64,000 bases of DNA from Tricholoma matsutake (Eukaryota; Basidiomycota; Agaricomycetes; Agaricales; Tricholomataceae). Positions 1-11,375 of this stretch are shown one piece after another. The stretch spans positions 10,044,001-10,108,000 of the forward strand of contig AP026548.1 in assembly GCA_026075535.2 (NCBI GenBank), read 5' to 3'. A program made the position numbers and the translations under genes. Under the pieces are notes generated by a model. It did no database searches. It was not told the origin of the DNA and worked only from the letters and a program-made list of their open reading frames with translations. Position 1 is the stretch's first letter, and each line of letters starts with the position of its first letter.

Positions 1-1658
1 GGGTGTTCTTTCTATTTCATTAACGAAATAGAAAGCTTCTTCATTTTCATCAAAAGAAAACCCAACGTCCATCCGTAAAAACATGGACAATGCACTCTTT
101 CCTCCCAGTCTTGAGGATTCCACGAAACATAATTTCTCATATGTCTCTTGGACAAATCAATAGAATTCCTGCTTTCCTTTTTCGCAAATTTCCTGTGTCC
201 CAAAATCAGGATCTGCCACTGAGTAATCTCCACATAGTTTTCCACTCCGTCATAGTTCACTAATATATATCTAGTCAGTTTTATTAATCTGCAATCCACT
301 GATATGCACTCAACTTGATTTCTTTCAGTGACAAAAACCTGGTGGTGTTCACGAACTTCCAACAATGTTTTGATCCATCGTATTGCATATGAGCACAATA
401 CAGAATCTTTCCTCCCACCATTACCACCTGCCATTCACCAAACTCTCTCAGGGTTGGAATGTACTCTTGAGCCAACCACACTGAGTCCACCATTCCACCC
501 TTCAGATCCTTCCATGCTGTTTCGCTTCTTTTACCTTTCTTTGGAAGGATAACATGGGTCCCACAGTCACTGTTCATTCTCTTCAACACGTACCCGACTG
601 GGATTTGGTCTCCTTCTTTCATCACAATCGTTCTTGGCCGCCTAGTCCCTATACTTTTAGCAACAATGTCCAGATTCCTTATCAATGCATCCTTCTGGGC
701 GAGTGAGTTAATTTGAACCGTTGAAGGCCATAATCGTGTCGTCGATTCCAGCAGTAGCATTCTCTCCTTGTACCGATCCAGATTATCCGACTTGATTTCA
801 TACTTAGGGTTGTCCCTGAATCATCAAATGTCCTCATTATAATCTTCTAAACATAAAACCGATACTCACAAGTAGTCCACCGTCAAGTCCATACCTCCAA
901 TGAAAATGTCACACCAGTCCAGATACCCTACAAAATCCACAGATGGACTGTCTGGATAGATCCACTCTTCCAAGAAATGCCTCCAGGGCACAAATTTGGT
1001 CTGGATTTTCGGACTCTCATCTTCATTCAAAGCCCTTGACATTGAGATAATCACATAAAGCTTGTGGAATAAAACGTCAGCTCTGCATATAACTCAATCA
1101 GCGGTACAAGAAACAAACCCATTCTTGGATGAGAACTGAACGCCACTTGTCCACTCCTCGATTTCCTCGCTTTCTTTTTCCATATGCATAGATGCAAGTC
1201 CCTATAAGACATTGGACTGATTCCAGCTCCTCTTCGGTTATACTTTCCGTGGTCCACACGATATCAACCTCTGCATCCCGTTTTGACATATATCTGGTAG
1301 GATCAGGCACATACAATAGCTTCCATGTAATATTTGGTTCCTTCTGGGTCAATTTCTCAGCGGTGGGTCGCTCACAGAAGGAGTGCAATATTTCCATCTC
1401 ATGGGCACCAAGACGAGATGATGGTGTGGATGTAGTTGGTGATGAGCAATTCATATTGGTGCTGTCCAGGGCATCTTGTGGTGCAGACGTCTCATCAATA
1501 ATGGGTGAGGTTATGGCAGAATAGTACACTGAAGAATTGTCTGTAGTGGAAATGGAATCAGCTGTTTGTGTAATTAATCTGTTTGAGGTTTGTTTATATC
1601 GACCAAATGGCTGGGAGGGAAAGAAGGATCTTACTTGATTGAAGCAGGTTCTCCACAT
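1..1658 (-). pseudogene. ATP-grasp-like repeat-family gene, broken, runs off the left edge
   Basis: The gene reads leftward from the ATG at 1658 and continues past base 1. Recognisable blocks in order are a variable Ser/Thr-rich N-terminus (1658-1400), a middle block with EEWIYPDSPSVDF (about 970-910), a block with GYVLKRMNSDCGTHVILP and WLAQEYIPTLREFGEW (about 600-440), and a C-terminal block with FLRMDVGFSFDENEE followed by FVNEIERTP at 95-1. The Lys/Ser-rich strand, the hinge-like QEYIP and the late D...N pattern resemble an ATP-grasp fold; I recall similar uncharacterised genes as multicopy in agaricomycetes. The frame changes near 1110 and near 1065 with no room for an intron, and an in-frame TGA lies at 159-157, so this copy is dead. 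Plausible introns lie near 865-780 and 283-220. The ATP-grasp assignment is by pattern only. Confidence 0.5.
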
Positions 1659-2202
1659 AGGTTCAAGTTGTCCAATGAAACATCTGATATATCCATGGAA
1701 GATCCCTGAACAAAGAGGTCACCCACAGAGGATCGTTGGGCTGAAAGTCTGTTTGTAATGCATCAGAGTTTACAAAACATCATATAGAGGCACAAAGGCA
1801 ATACCCTAATGAATTAGGCTGTCCAGATTCACCTGGAAAAGTCGAACCCTTATGATGGTCGGCTCTATTCAGATACTCTCTATACAGGTTCAAGCCCTGC
1901 ATAAGCTCGCCATCCATTGGTTGGCGCTTATATGCCCCAGACTGCTTCGCAGCACAAGATTCTGAACAATCTTGTGAAATACGTGGATGAGTAAACCATA
2001 TTGAGTAGCTATCTCACGTACTTGGATGCACATTGCTTTTTTCATGCCTTGCCAAAGAACTGCCTTCAACAGGCCATAGAACTCCTCTTGTTTTTGTGGT
2101 ACAAGCCGTTGCATTACAAGTATGGCAACACACCAAATATCCTTCCCTTTTCTTTCTTGAAGCTTTGTTTCTTGGTGCAGGCATCATCGGTGCTGATGTG
2201 AG
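1659..2202. other. No supported gene
   Basis: A 74-codon open stretch on the minus strand (2114-1890, with a run of PQKQEEFYGLLKAVLWQGMKK) looks protein-like but lacks identifiable neighbours or splice partners. It may be a fragment of another decayed repeat-family gene. I see no other structure here. Confidence 0.3.
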
Positions 2203-2352
2203 GTTTGTAAGTCACTCGACAACGTTCATCAAGGTTTGTAAGTCACCTGACAATGTTTGTCAAGGTTTGTAAGTCACCTGACAACGTTCGTCAAGGTTCG
2301 TAAGTCACCTGACAAAGTTTGTCGAGGTTCATAAATCACCCGACAATGTTCC
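2203..2352. repeat. 31-bp tandem array, about 5 copies
   Basis: The unit starts GTTTGTAAGTCACCTGACAA and repeats at 2203, 2234, 2265, 2296 and 2327 (last copy partial and diverged). Copies differ mostly by C/T and G/A transitions such as GTTCG versus GTTTG. Confidence 0.85.
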
Positions 2353-2540
2353 CGCAACTTCAATCTGCAGTATTACTTTACAATGAATTAGTCTTGGTCT
2401 TGAAGTGAGAACATAAGTTGTGAATTGACATGGGTCCACTGAGATCTGAGGCCTTTGCCTGTGAGAAAAATTAAAGACTTTGGTATGTCGATGCATATGT
2501 GACACGTAGAACTTACCTATTTTACGTACATCCAGACTTC

Positions 2541-2780
2541 AGCCCACAAGTCATGTTCACCAATATCGCGAAATTCCTGGATATTGAGGCCCATGTAGAC
2601 AATGAGCACGAAGCTGAATTCTAGGCATCCGACGAAGACGAGTATGGTATGTTCTTCTGTATTGCGATAGCGGTCACAGGAGGCAATCATTGACATACAC
2701 TGTTAGACTTCGTTGTTGATGACGACCCTGGCAATGAGTCATCTGTGCGTCCGTACCGTTGGCACTGGGTCCTAGAAACA
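2541..2780 (+). pseudogene. SPT5-like acidic N-terminal fragment
   Basis: Frame 2541-2642 reads an acidic stretch with FTNIAKFLDIEAHVDNEHE and, after an in-frame TAG at about 2618, ASDEDEYG. A GTATGT donor follows at 2646, and a second block from 2706 reads FVVDDDPGNESS then PYRWHW. The same order (FLDIE block, acidic run, FVVEDNEDN, YHWD) recurs at 33.6-33.8 kb at the start of a longer SPT5-like pseudogene, which is the basis for the name. This copy stops where the 148-bp array begins, so the rest of the gene is missing. Confidence 0.45.
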
Positions 2781-2799
2781 GCCTAGTCACTTTTCGCAT

Positions 2800-3883
2800 G
2801 AACACATGATATGGTAAGTCAGTGCGACCACAGGCGACAACAATATTGTGCCAGATACCCTTACAATTTTCATTTCCTACCTCTGGCCAGTCCATTAGAC
2901 AACATTGGCATGACCATGGACGTCTGGGATGTCCGTGTACACTGGGTGAACACATGATATGGTAAGTCAGTGCGACCACAGGCGACGACAATACTGTGCC
3001 AGATACCCTTACAATTTGCTTTTCCTACCTCTGGCTGCTTTAGACAACATTGGCATGACCATGGACATCTGGGACGTCTGTGTACACTGGGTGAACACAT
3101 GATATGGTAAGTCAGTGCAACCGCAGGCGATGACAATATTGTGCCAGATACCCTTACAATTTCCTTTTCCTACCTCTGGCCAGGCCATTAGACAACATAG
3201 GCATGACCATGGACGTCTGGGACGTCCGTGTACACTGGGTGAACACATGATATGGTAAGTCAGTGCGAGCGCAGGTGACAACAATATTGTGCCAGATACC
3301 CTTACAATTTCCATTTCCTACCTCTGGCCAGTCTTTTAGACAACATTGGCATGACCATGGACGTCTGGGACGTCTGTGTACACTGGGTGAACACATGATA
3401 TGGTAAGTCAGTGCGACCGCAGGCGATGACAATACTGTGCCAGATACCCTTACAATTTCCATTTCCTACCTCTGGCCAGTCCATTAGACAACATTGGCAT
3501 GACCATGGACGTCTGGGATGTCCGTGTACACTGAGTGAACACATGATATGGTAAGTTAGTGCGACCACAGGCGACAACAATATTGTGCCAGATACCCTTA
3601 CAATTTCCTTTTCCTACCTCTGGCCAGTCCATTAGACAACATAGGCATGACCATGGACGTCTGGGACATCCGTGTACACTGGGTGAACACATGATATGGT
3701 AAGTCAGTGCGACTGCAGGCGACAACAATACTGTGCCAGATACCCTTACAATTTCCTTTTCCTACCTCTGGCTGGTCCTTTAGACAACATTGGCATGACC
3801 ATGGACGTCTGGGACGTCCATGTACACTGGGTGAACACATGATATGGTAATTCAGTGCGACAACAATATCATTGCAGATACCC
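2800..3883. repeat. 148-bp tandem satellite, about 7 copies
   Basis: The landmark GTGCCAGATACCCTTACAA recurs near 2850, 2997, 3142, 3290, 3437, 3586 and 3735, giving a period of 148 bp, with one unit about 3 bp shorter. Each unit also carries GAACACATGATATGGTAAG and GACCATGGACGTCTGGGA. The period is not a multiple of three, and the staggered minus-strand open frames it creates are by-products. Unit differences are mainly transitions at CG/TG/CA. The array starts directly after the truncated SPT5-like fragment. Confidence 0.93.
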
Positions 3884-4807
3884 TTTACTTTTACAACCGG
3901 TAGAAATATCTGATTGCCTCATGGTATGCTGGTGTCAATTACAAATCTAGTCTAAGCAAACATACCAATGTCTCTGGGAGCGGATGCGACACGCTGGAAT
4001 CCTTAGAAGAGAGACCGTGGGTTTCAACGGTAATTAACCCTGCCGCTATTGAACCGGGGCTGAGCTGAGTATGACTACGAGAACTATATATCATTCCTCT
4101 TCTCGTGCCAGATACCCTTACAATTTCCTTTTCCAACCTCTGGTCAGTCCATTAGACAACATAGGATGGACATCTGGGACGTCTGCATATGATACAAGTC
4201 AGTGCAATCACAGGTGTGCTTCCGATTGTCCTCCTGATTCACACTTGTCGATCGTGGTTTAACTTTAACTTTAACTTTAACTTTATTATGTGGCTGCTTG
4301 CAAGCCCAGTATACTGCCGCAAATATATGACATGGTCATGTGACATCCCTGATTCACACACTCAGCGGGGCGAATTGGGGTGCCTGTGGTCTGAAATCAA
4401 CCCTATCATGGTTAGCCTGGTGTCCAAACCCACAGAGTGTCAAACCCTACAGTGGTTGTCACTAGGTCATGACAACTGCTTTTAGTGTAAACAAATATAA
4501 ATTCCACAAGTTACCCTACATCTTGCAAATAGTCTGACAGATATCACATTAAAATCACTTGACAGAATATTGCTGCGTGCAACAATCCTTGGCATGCTCG
4601 AGAGAGCATTGTACCCCCTTCTGCCCTCATGGATCCAACCCTAGGTGAGCACTGTACCCCCTTCTGACCCTATGGATCCAACCCTGTGGCCCCCTTCTGC
4701 CCCCATGGATCAAACCCTGTGGCCAACCCTGGGAGGTCCCATAACCCTAACCTTTTGCCATTCTATCTTTGCCAATAAGGTAGACTTGGACACTAGCAAG
4801 CATTAAA
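3884..4807. other. Non-coding stretch with a detached satellite copy and short direct repeats
   Basis: An unrelated segment of about 220 bp (3884-4106) separates the satellite from one more diverged partial unit at 4107-4195. From 4605 to 4730 a motif of about 45 bp containing CCCCCTTCTGCCC and ATGGATCCAACCCT repeats three times with irregular spacing. I see no gene. Confidence 0.6.
4258..4286. repeat. (CTTTAA)n microsatellite
   Basis: Nearly five perfect copies of a six-base unit TTTAAC, immediately after the detached satellite copy. Confidence 0.9.
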
Positions 4808-5205
4808 GGTGCCATCAATGTGTTGATATTCTCAAAGGATGGAAGGCTTCTGGTGAGTGGAGGTATGTCAATCTAGATTTATTCAAGCTGCAACCCTTAG
4901 AATGCTGCAGGTAATGATGAATGTGTTTGAAGATGGAATACCCCAGACTTCAACTGTGAACAAGTTCTCCATAATATGAAATGGGGCCAGGTTACTGCAT
5001 TGACTTGGATCAGTGTCAAACCCTCTGTCAAAGGAACTTCCACCTCCATCTGCATGGGAACTGGCAGAGGCTCTGTGGATTTGTATCGCATGTCAAAAGA
5101 CAGTACCATAAGTTTTGCCCCTTCTATCTGATAGGTGTTCTCATCCATGGTTTCTGTGGAAAAATGCTACGCCCCCATCTCATTCAAAATAGATCTTGCT
5201 GAGAC
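4808..5205 (+). pseudogene. WD40-repeat protein fragment
   Basis: Frame 4808-4862 reads AINVLIFSKDGRLLVSGG. A 48-nt GT-AG intron fits at 4863-4910, after which the frame reads NDECV, a TGA, RWNTPDF, then WGQVTALTW and GTGRGSVDLYRMSKDST. The G/S-GG-D-x-V-x-x-W spacing is that of a WD40 blade. A TGA sits where the usual Arg would be, and TGA TAG follow near 5133. Only one or two blades remain. The fragment lies among other decayed repeat-family genes, so mobile cargo is likely. Confidence 0.5.
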
Positions 5206-6380
5206 ACTCAGAATTCAAATGTATTGTGGACAAAGACTTTGGTTTTCTTCAACTGGAGTACCTAATTTTGCAACTATAGCTGGGTGGTAGTCATCTCAAG
5301 CAAATGGTGTAACAATTTTTTACAAGATGCAGGAGCATCTGGAGAAGCACTATAAATCTTGGTTGGGGCATAAAAATGTAAAGAAGAACATGGTAAATAG
5401 CCAGCAATTGAGAGCAGCTAATGAAAAAAGAATTATTGCGCCTACATATTGCCAAGGTTTTAGAGCCAGCAGCTCTTATGCAAGCACATGGGTAGCACAG
5501 AAGTCCGAGGCCCTCTTCTCAATGTCTTTTACAATCCTGACAATGATGCCCCATCCAGTGATGATGTGACCATTAGTAAATGTTTGTCGCTACTTTGTCC
5601 CATGCTCTCCTGTATCCAAGTCAAACCACAAGCTTCGACAGCAACCACAACCAACTCACCACCACATCGTATGCATCAACCATGCTGGCTGCAGGTTAAA
5701 GGGATGCTAGGGAGGTGTTGCCTCCCGAGTTAAAATTATGTTGTTTTTCTTTTACTAACATTCTAACCTACAGATATTTGCAGGTATGCCAACAGGTGAC
5801 CCCCAACCATGAAGGCTCCTACTACCCATGGCAAGGGTTATCAAATCTAACAGCACCACTAAATAGTGGCCATGAATGCAGGGAAACGATAGGGACTACA
5901 CCAACCAACAAATGAGCAAAACTAACGAGATCAGCTGGTGCCAGTTGAAGAGGACCATGCCAACCCAGTGATGATGGGGCATGACAATGAAACAACGGGG
6001 GGAGTTCCATGACCAAACTCTTGTTCTGATCAACCAACTAATCTCTTTTCTTTTTAGGTTCTAAACTACTGGTAATGATGGTTGTCAACACTAGACAACC
6101 TATACCTAACTACAACCACGCAAACCCCCTCCCTGTCAAAATGGGATGTGAGCCTTTTGGTTATCGACAGGAGGTGGCAAAGGGGGACAAGAGGTAGAAG
6201 AGGTGTGCCAGGAGACCCGTGGAGGGGGATACCTGCCAGGTGAGTACCCTATTACTCTCGTAAATGCACTACATCACACTAACCCACCAAACCAGACAAC
6301 GACAATGAAAATGAGCACCCTAGCCCCACGACGATGACGAACAACCTCAGCATCCCACAACAATGATGGGACAACCCAGC
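5206..6380. other. No supported gene
   Basis: Open stretches such as 5327-5569 do not resemble a known family and have no clear splice or coding signal. Around 6190-6260 a segment with GACCCGTGGAGGGGGATACC matches the start of the 48.0-48.2 kb locus and leads into the hairpin modules described next. Confidence 0.4.
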
Positions 6381-6384
6381 ACCC

Positions 6385-6760
6385 ACCCCCCATGCCTGTG
6401 AGCCACTGCTCATGGGGTGGTTCACAGGTGCTAGCAACCTCATATGATGAGGACAAGGGGCCCACAACACTGCCAAATGACACGGTGCCCACCACCATGC
6501 CTATGAGCAGCTGTTCATACAGTGGTTTGCAGATGCAGATGATGGGGGGGAGTGACACATCAAGGGAACGATAGGAAGGGGGAGATGACCACCATGCCAT
6601 CACACCTGTGAGCCACTGCTCACAGGGTGGATTGCGAGCCCATCAGCCAACATCAACACTATAGACACCCAACCATTGCCACCGAGTGCATTACCCCCAA
6701 CATGCCGCTGTACCCTACATGAAAGCCCCTCCTGCACAGCGCTGAGCAATTGCTCAACAT
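6385..6760. repeat. Hairpin-module cluster A
   Basis: Short inverted repeats with the core TGAGCA-NN-TGCTCA occur at about 6390, 6503, 6606 and 6741, usually followed by GGGTGG. The one at 6606 has a perfect 9-bp stem (CCTGTGAGC / GCTCACAGG). The stems vary but keep pairing. The same modules recur at 48.19-48.71 kb. Confidence 0.7.
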
Positions 6761-7401
6761 CTGGAATGTAGGGGCTATTCAGGGTGTAACGAGCAGGATA
6801 TGGGGCCAAACATGATGGGTCATGTCGGTGCCTCGGTGGTGTGGTGTACGGTATACATATACTGTGGTACTCGGGCAAACACTGTGGTAGAAACCTGTAC
6901 CCATGGGTATGGTGGGTACTAATCCTACCCGTGTCCTTCCCTACAAACAGCAAAGGGGGTGAGCACTGCGAAATGATGGGGGATGGAGGATGACAAGAAA
7001 ACTGGGACCACGAAGATGAAACAATACTGAGGTAGCCATGACTGACAAGGACAACAACACATGACAGGGGGTAGGCAGCACAACTGAAATGAGAGCAGGA
7101 AGACCAATGGGACCCCCAGATATGGGGTGAGGAGGACAACCTGGACTAAATGATGATGATGGCTCTGAGAACAAAACAACGGTACATGACGAAAAAGATG
7201 GGTAGCCCTCCTGATCCCTTCCTGCCACAGCGCCCCCTCATCCCTGCAACACAACACCACAATCCTGGAATGAGCATCCTGGCTTGGCTCACCAACCCTC
7301 ACATTGTGGGGATAGTACTTTGTTCAATGTAGTTCTCTGTACTTATCTCACTAATTATATTCTACATGTCATCTCAGTGTTACAGATTTTTTGTACACAA
7401 A
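6761..7401. other. No supported gene
   Basis: Minus-strand open frames are present but have biased Ser/His/Pro composition and no family resemblance. I take them to be by-products of the repetitive sequence. Confidence 0.4.
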
Positions 7402-7541
7402 AAAGTTTGGTTCAAGTTCAAACCCTTTCTGAACCTAAACCGATGGTCCGGTTCGGGGTTCGGCAGATTGCCTGGACCAAACCTGAAGTCCGGTTCTAGG
7501 TTCAGTGACATTCTCAAAGAACTAAACTGAACCAAACTTTG
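7402..7541. mobile_element. Foldback / MITE-like inverted repeat element
   Basis: The segment begins AAAGTTTGGTTCAAGTTC and ends GAACTAAACTGAACCAAACTTT, and inner parts (TGAACCTAAACCG... versus ...CCGGTTCTAGGTTCA) also pair, so most of its 140 bp folds on itself. No coding capacity. Target duplications are not clear. Confidence 0.6.
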
Positions 7542-7932
7542 GCATCCTTACCAAGAACATCACACAGTGTATGAAGGAGAAGGTGTAGGAGTGGTATTGG
7601 AAGCCAAACTCATATCCCTGGAGTGGGGAGTATGGTCAGCTACCTTTTGCATCAATAGTCAAGCCGTCATTAAAGCCACCCAACTGACCAAACCAAGCCC
7701 AGGACATTGCATTTTTGACGCATTCCATGGAACGGCTCAAGCAATACGACCCTTTAGAAAACACATCATGTGATAGTTCTTATCACATGGTAGATCTAAT
7801 CAAGATCAAATCTGTCCTTTCTGAGTGTATGATCTATTATTGGAATGCATAGTCATTGGCCCACTATCCGTCCAGTGGCCCACAACTAGATACTGAGGTA
7901 GATAGAAATGTATCCATTTCACCCCCCATATT
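7542..7932. other. No supported gene; 5' flank of the MULE gene
   Basis: AT-rich flank upstream of the MULE start codon. I could not identify a terminal inverted repeat for the MULE here. Confidence 0.4.
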
Positions 7933-10617
7933 ATGCCAGACTCTGTCAAGTGCCAACAGTGCAATTTCCATGGCGCACAAAGTGATTTCCCTCAAAAAGC
8001 CAACCTTGGCTATCTAAAGACCTGTGCAGCATGCACCTGGAAGAGAAATGAAGCTGCTGAGACTCAACGGTTGGAAAAAGCAACTTCTGGTACCAAGTGG
8101 CGGGCTCTTGGAAAGGATAAATCCAGCGAAGGGTTGCCAACCATCATGTGGAGCACATTCACCCAGCTTCTTCAAGAAAACAAAGACTCCCACTTTGAAA
8201 TTCATGTGATCGTCATGATGGGAGACAATACACCTGCTGTGCCCAGCAGCTCTGAGGACCATGCCCATGCCTTTGCTCTGATGTTAGCAAAAGAGGTGTG
8301 GAATATGACAGGATTCCGCTTCAAGTGAGCATTTATATTTGACAGGACATTCCATCACGGCTTATTATAATAAAGCTATAAGTTGAAGAAACAAAGTGAA
8401 AAGACAGCAGAAGTCACAACCTATACATTTTACTGTGCACAGTTAGCGGGGGAGCAAACAAAGCAGAAGCGCACCGAAATGGGAAAATGTCGTGCACGTA
8501 TGACCATGGATCGATACAAATGTGGCGGCTGGCTTATTTTGACTATCAATGAAAACAAGTTGGTGAGTGTAGGAATTTGTCTTACGCACCATCGGCAGCA
8601 CCCCCCATACACTGATATCTGGATATCAGAAGACATCGTCAAGGAAATTGAGCAGTTGAAGGACTTGACAGTGGCAAAGGTAAGCTAGTTGACCATTTGA
8701 AATTTTAAATCAAATACCTTACAACCGAGTTAGATTTGGACCACGCTCATCAAAAAATTTCCTCAGACAAACCTGACGCAGAAACAAGTGTATGCATACT
8801 GGGCGCAGCTTCACGAGGGCACCTGGAGATTACATAATGACCAGGTCCAATCTGCACTCCTTGTATTACAATGCGTGGACGACCTTGATATTGAGATCAT
8901 TTTGGTGCCAGAAGAGGATGGAATTTCATCACTAGCCTTCAATTTCAAATCTATATTAGGAGATTATGGGGAGGAAGTAATTGAAATTGGGATGGATTCC
9001 ACATGTAAGAAATCATTAGTACTACTGCTAGATGACCTGAAATGCTCACCAAGACACCTGGACAGGGAAAACAAATGCACTCAGTTATGAGTTATATGGT
9101 GTTATTGGAGAAGCAAATGGCCAGGTGCTGCCATTGGCATTTGCATTCACCTGTTCCACTGATGGCACAGCTGCACCTGGCGCCAAAGATTGTATGCTGC
9201 AAAAAGTTCTTCAGTGCATGGATGACTACTGCCCAAATATTGCAGCCGTACATCTCAACAAGGATCAGACAGAGCTGAGTGCTTTTTGCACCGTGTTTCC
9301 CCACGCCAGAGGCCAACTTTGCTACTGGCATGCAATCAGATACCTGGAGCAATGGTTGGCTGAGGATAAGCCACCTGCAAAATATGATCCACGGATCCCA
9401 AACAAATCTTTTACCTTCATTGACCCGACTTGGGCCCCAGGTGTCATGTCAGGTTGGCTGGAAGACGGCGTCCACAACGATGATGTGGAATGCAAAAGGC
9501 CAGATGATGAGATTGTACAGCCTGCAACAGTATGTAAATCATATATACTGTTACCATCATTAATTACTCATGAGCCATGTCCAGCCACCATTGACTTGTC
9601 GACCGCCAGTCCTTGTGCTGATAACTGCAGGGGATACACGCATTCCAGTCTGGCCGGCACCTCTGAAAATAAACAAGGCTGACCTGCCAATTTTTTGTCC
9701 ACTGGAACATCGGCCGACAATTGTTGATAAGTTTCGCATCCACCTACATCTACATCCACAAATTCCTGCCGATGATGAGAGCAAAACACGTTGGACATCA
9801 GAGGAAATTTACCATTGGGCCGTCAAAGAGATGTACAAGTTCTGCTTTCAGAATGACTTATCACAGGCCTGGGCATATTTATGGAATCGGTGGTACAACT
9901 CAAAGCAATGGCCTTTGTGGGCAAGGTCCACTGATTCCACAATCTATGTCCTGAGGACGACGATGATCATTGAGAGCTTCTGGCGTAATCTGAAACATAG
10001 GAACTTGCAGGAATTTAATCGACCTCGACTTGACCTCGTTACCCATATTATGCTCGATGATGTTCTGCCTTGCATTCGAAGGACACTGGACTATGTTATG
10101 GATTTATGGCGGATCGGAAGGCATAAGCAGCTGGCTTCTTGGCAGGTGGACTTTCGTGCAGATTGGATCAACATGAGCAACTGTGATGAGCACTGTCTGA
10201 CTGAGAAGCAGCTCAAGTGGTTGAAAGCACCCAAAAACACCAAAGGTCATGCTGAATGCCTTGCCCAGTTGGAAGTGGAAGAGCATTGACCAAGTGGCAA
10301 GTACCTCACAGAGATCGATCGGTGGACGTGCAGCTGCCCCACTTATCTTATCAGTCAGTTCCTGCTGTGCAAACATCTTGTCTGTGAAGCCAACCGACTT
10401 CTGGACAACACACCTCTCAACAATCTATCATTCTTTTTCAAGCTTTGTCGACAGTGCTATCCCCCCTACTATATGATCCAAGGCATCCACGAGGATCGAA
10501 TTCCCGATGGTGATGACTCGGATGATGCTGACTCAGCCAACATTTGCATACTGGGTCGTGATATTCGGATGGGGCAAGTGAATGAAGGCACATCGGATTG
10601 AGCATCCCCAGGCCAAC
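7933..10617 (+). pseudogene. MULE transposase, 5' part (gene split by Ty3 element)
   Basis: A Mutator-like transposase starts at ATG 7933 with a CxxC...CxxC finger (CQQC, CAAC). Four GT-AG introns restore one frame: 8325-8375 (51 nt), 8680-8733 (54 nt), 9005-9065 (61 nt) and 9530-9584 (55 nt). After splicing, the catalytic core shows EIGMDSTWKTN (first Asp at 8995), LPLAFAF, and HLNKDQTE (second Asp at 9263) then QLCYWHA. A SWIM finger (WTCSCP...LLCKH) lies at about 10335-10385. Two in-frame TGA codons (10287-10289, just before the SWIM finger, and 10599-10601) are the only visible lesions apart from the insertion. The frame runs into the Ty3 insertion at 10617 and resumes at 16702. Confidence 0.85.
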
Positions 10618-10890
10618 TGTTAGGAAACCACCCCATTACCTAATAAACTTTCATTTTTATTTTATTATGCTGAATTACGCTACATGACGCCAAATTACGC
10701 TACATTTTGATAGCATGAGAATTTTATTTTGCATGCATCAGTGTGAAAGGCCTATCTCAACAAACTTACCTATTAATAACCCCTCGCATCAAAACCATCA
10801 ATTTCCCCATCATGCGCATGGATCCCGCCCCCTTCTTGTAGAGAGAACCCGCACAGTCTTAGCTAGCAGATAGTGGGTGTCACCCTAACA
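10618..10890 (+). repeat. Ty3 left LTR, internally deleted (273 bp)
   Basis: Starts TGTTAGGAAACC and ends GTCACCCTAACA. Compared with the 402-bp right LTR it lacks about 129 bp between GCATCA (about 10740) and GTGTGAAAGGCC. The missing piece includes the TATATAAA motif and the motif-rich centre, so this LTR has probably lost its promoter. Confidence 0.92.
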
Positions 10891-11375
10891 GAAGAACACA
10901 ACTCCCATATCAGTGCGCCTTCTCTTACTTGCGCATACGTCATTGTTTCACCGCGCCACATCTGATTATTCATCCTTTCGGCATGAGCCAGAAGTACTTG
11001 TATATACATAATCTACCTTTTCTTTCATAAGCTGACGCCAGGCCTCGCCTTACATTGCGACTGCCAGTGATCGAGAGGCAGCGCTCATCATTAGGACAGC
11101 TGCAACCAGACAACTGATCGGATCTGGTTTAGTTACGATTTACATTACTCTATTTGGACGACTATTTTAGTTACAAGCCGAATTCAGTGATATCTCCGAG
11201 ATCAGGCACTGTTGGAAGGGTTGTTGATCCGAAGTATCAAAATAGGCACCTGACGAACGACGAACCATTGACGAACCTCGACGAACCTTATCACGTGACC
11301 CATAGACATTTGGAGAGGTCTCGAAGTAAAATTTTGAATTCGTCGAAGAAGTGATTCATCACAGATTCTACAATT

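Noticed and set aside
2674..3840. Overlapping minus-strand frames with a repeated Cys/Pro/His-rich peptide
   Set aside because: They follow the 148-bp satellite, whose period is not a multiple of three, so each unit falls in a different frame. They are by-products of the repeat.
3960..4110. Possible tRNA-derived SINE between satellite units
   Set aside because: A GGTTCAATAGC word on the minus strand resembles a B box, but no matching A box or tRNA fold could be found.
6274..7302. Several long minus-strand open frames in the hairpin-module region
   Set aside because: Biased composition, mutual overlap in different frames and no family resemblance. They also read through palindromic repeats.
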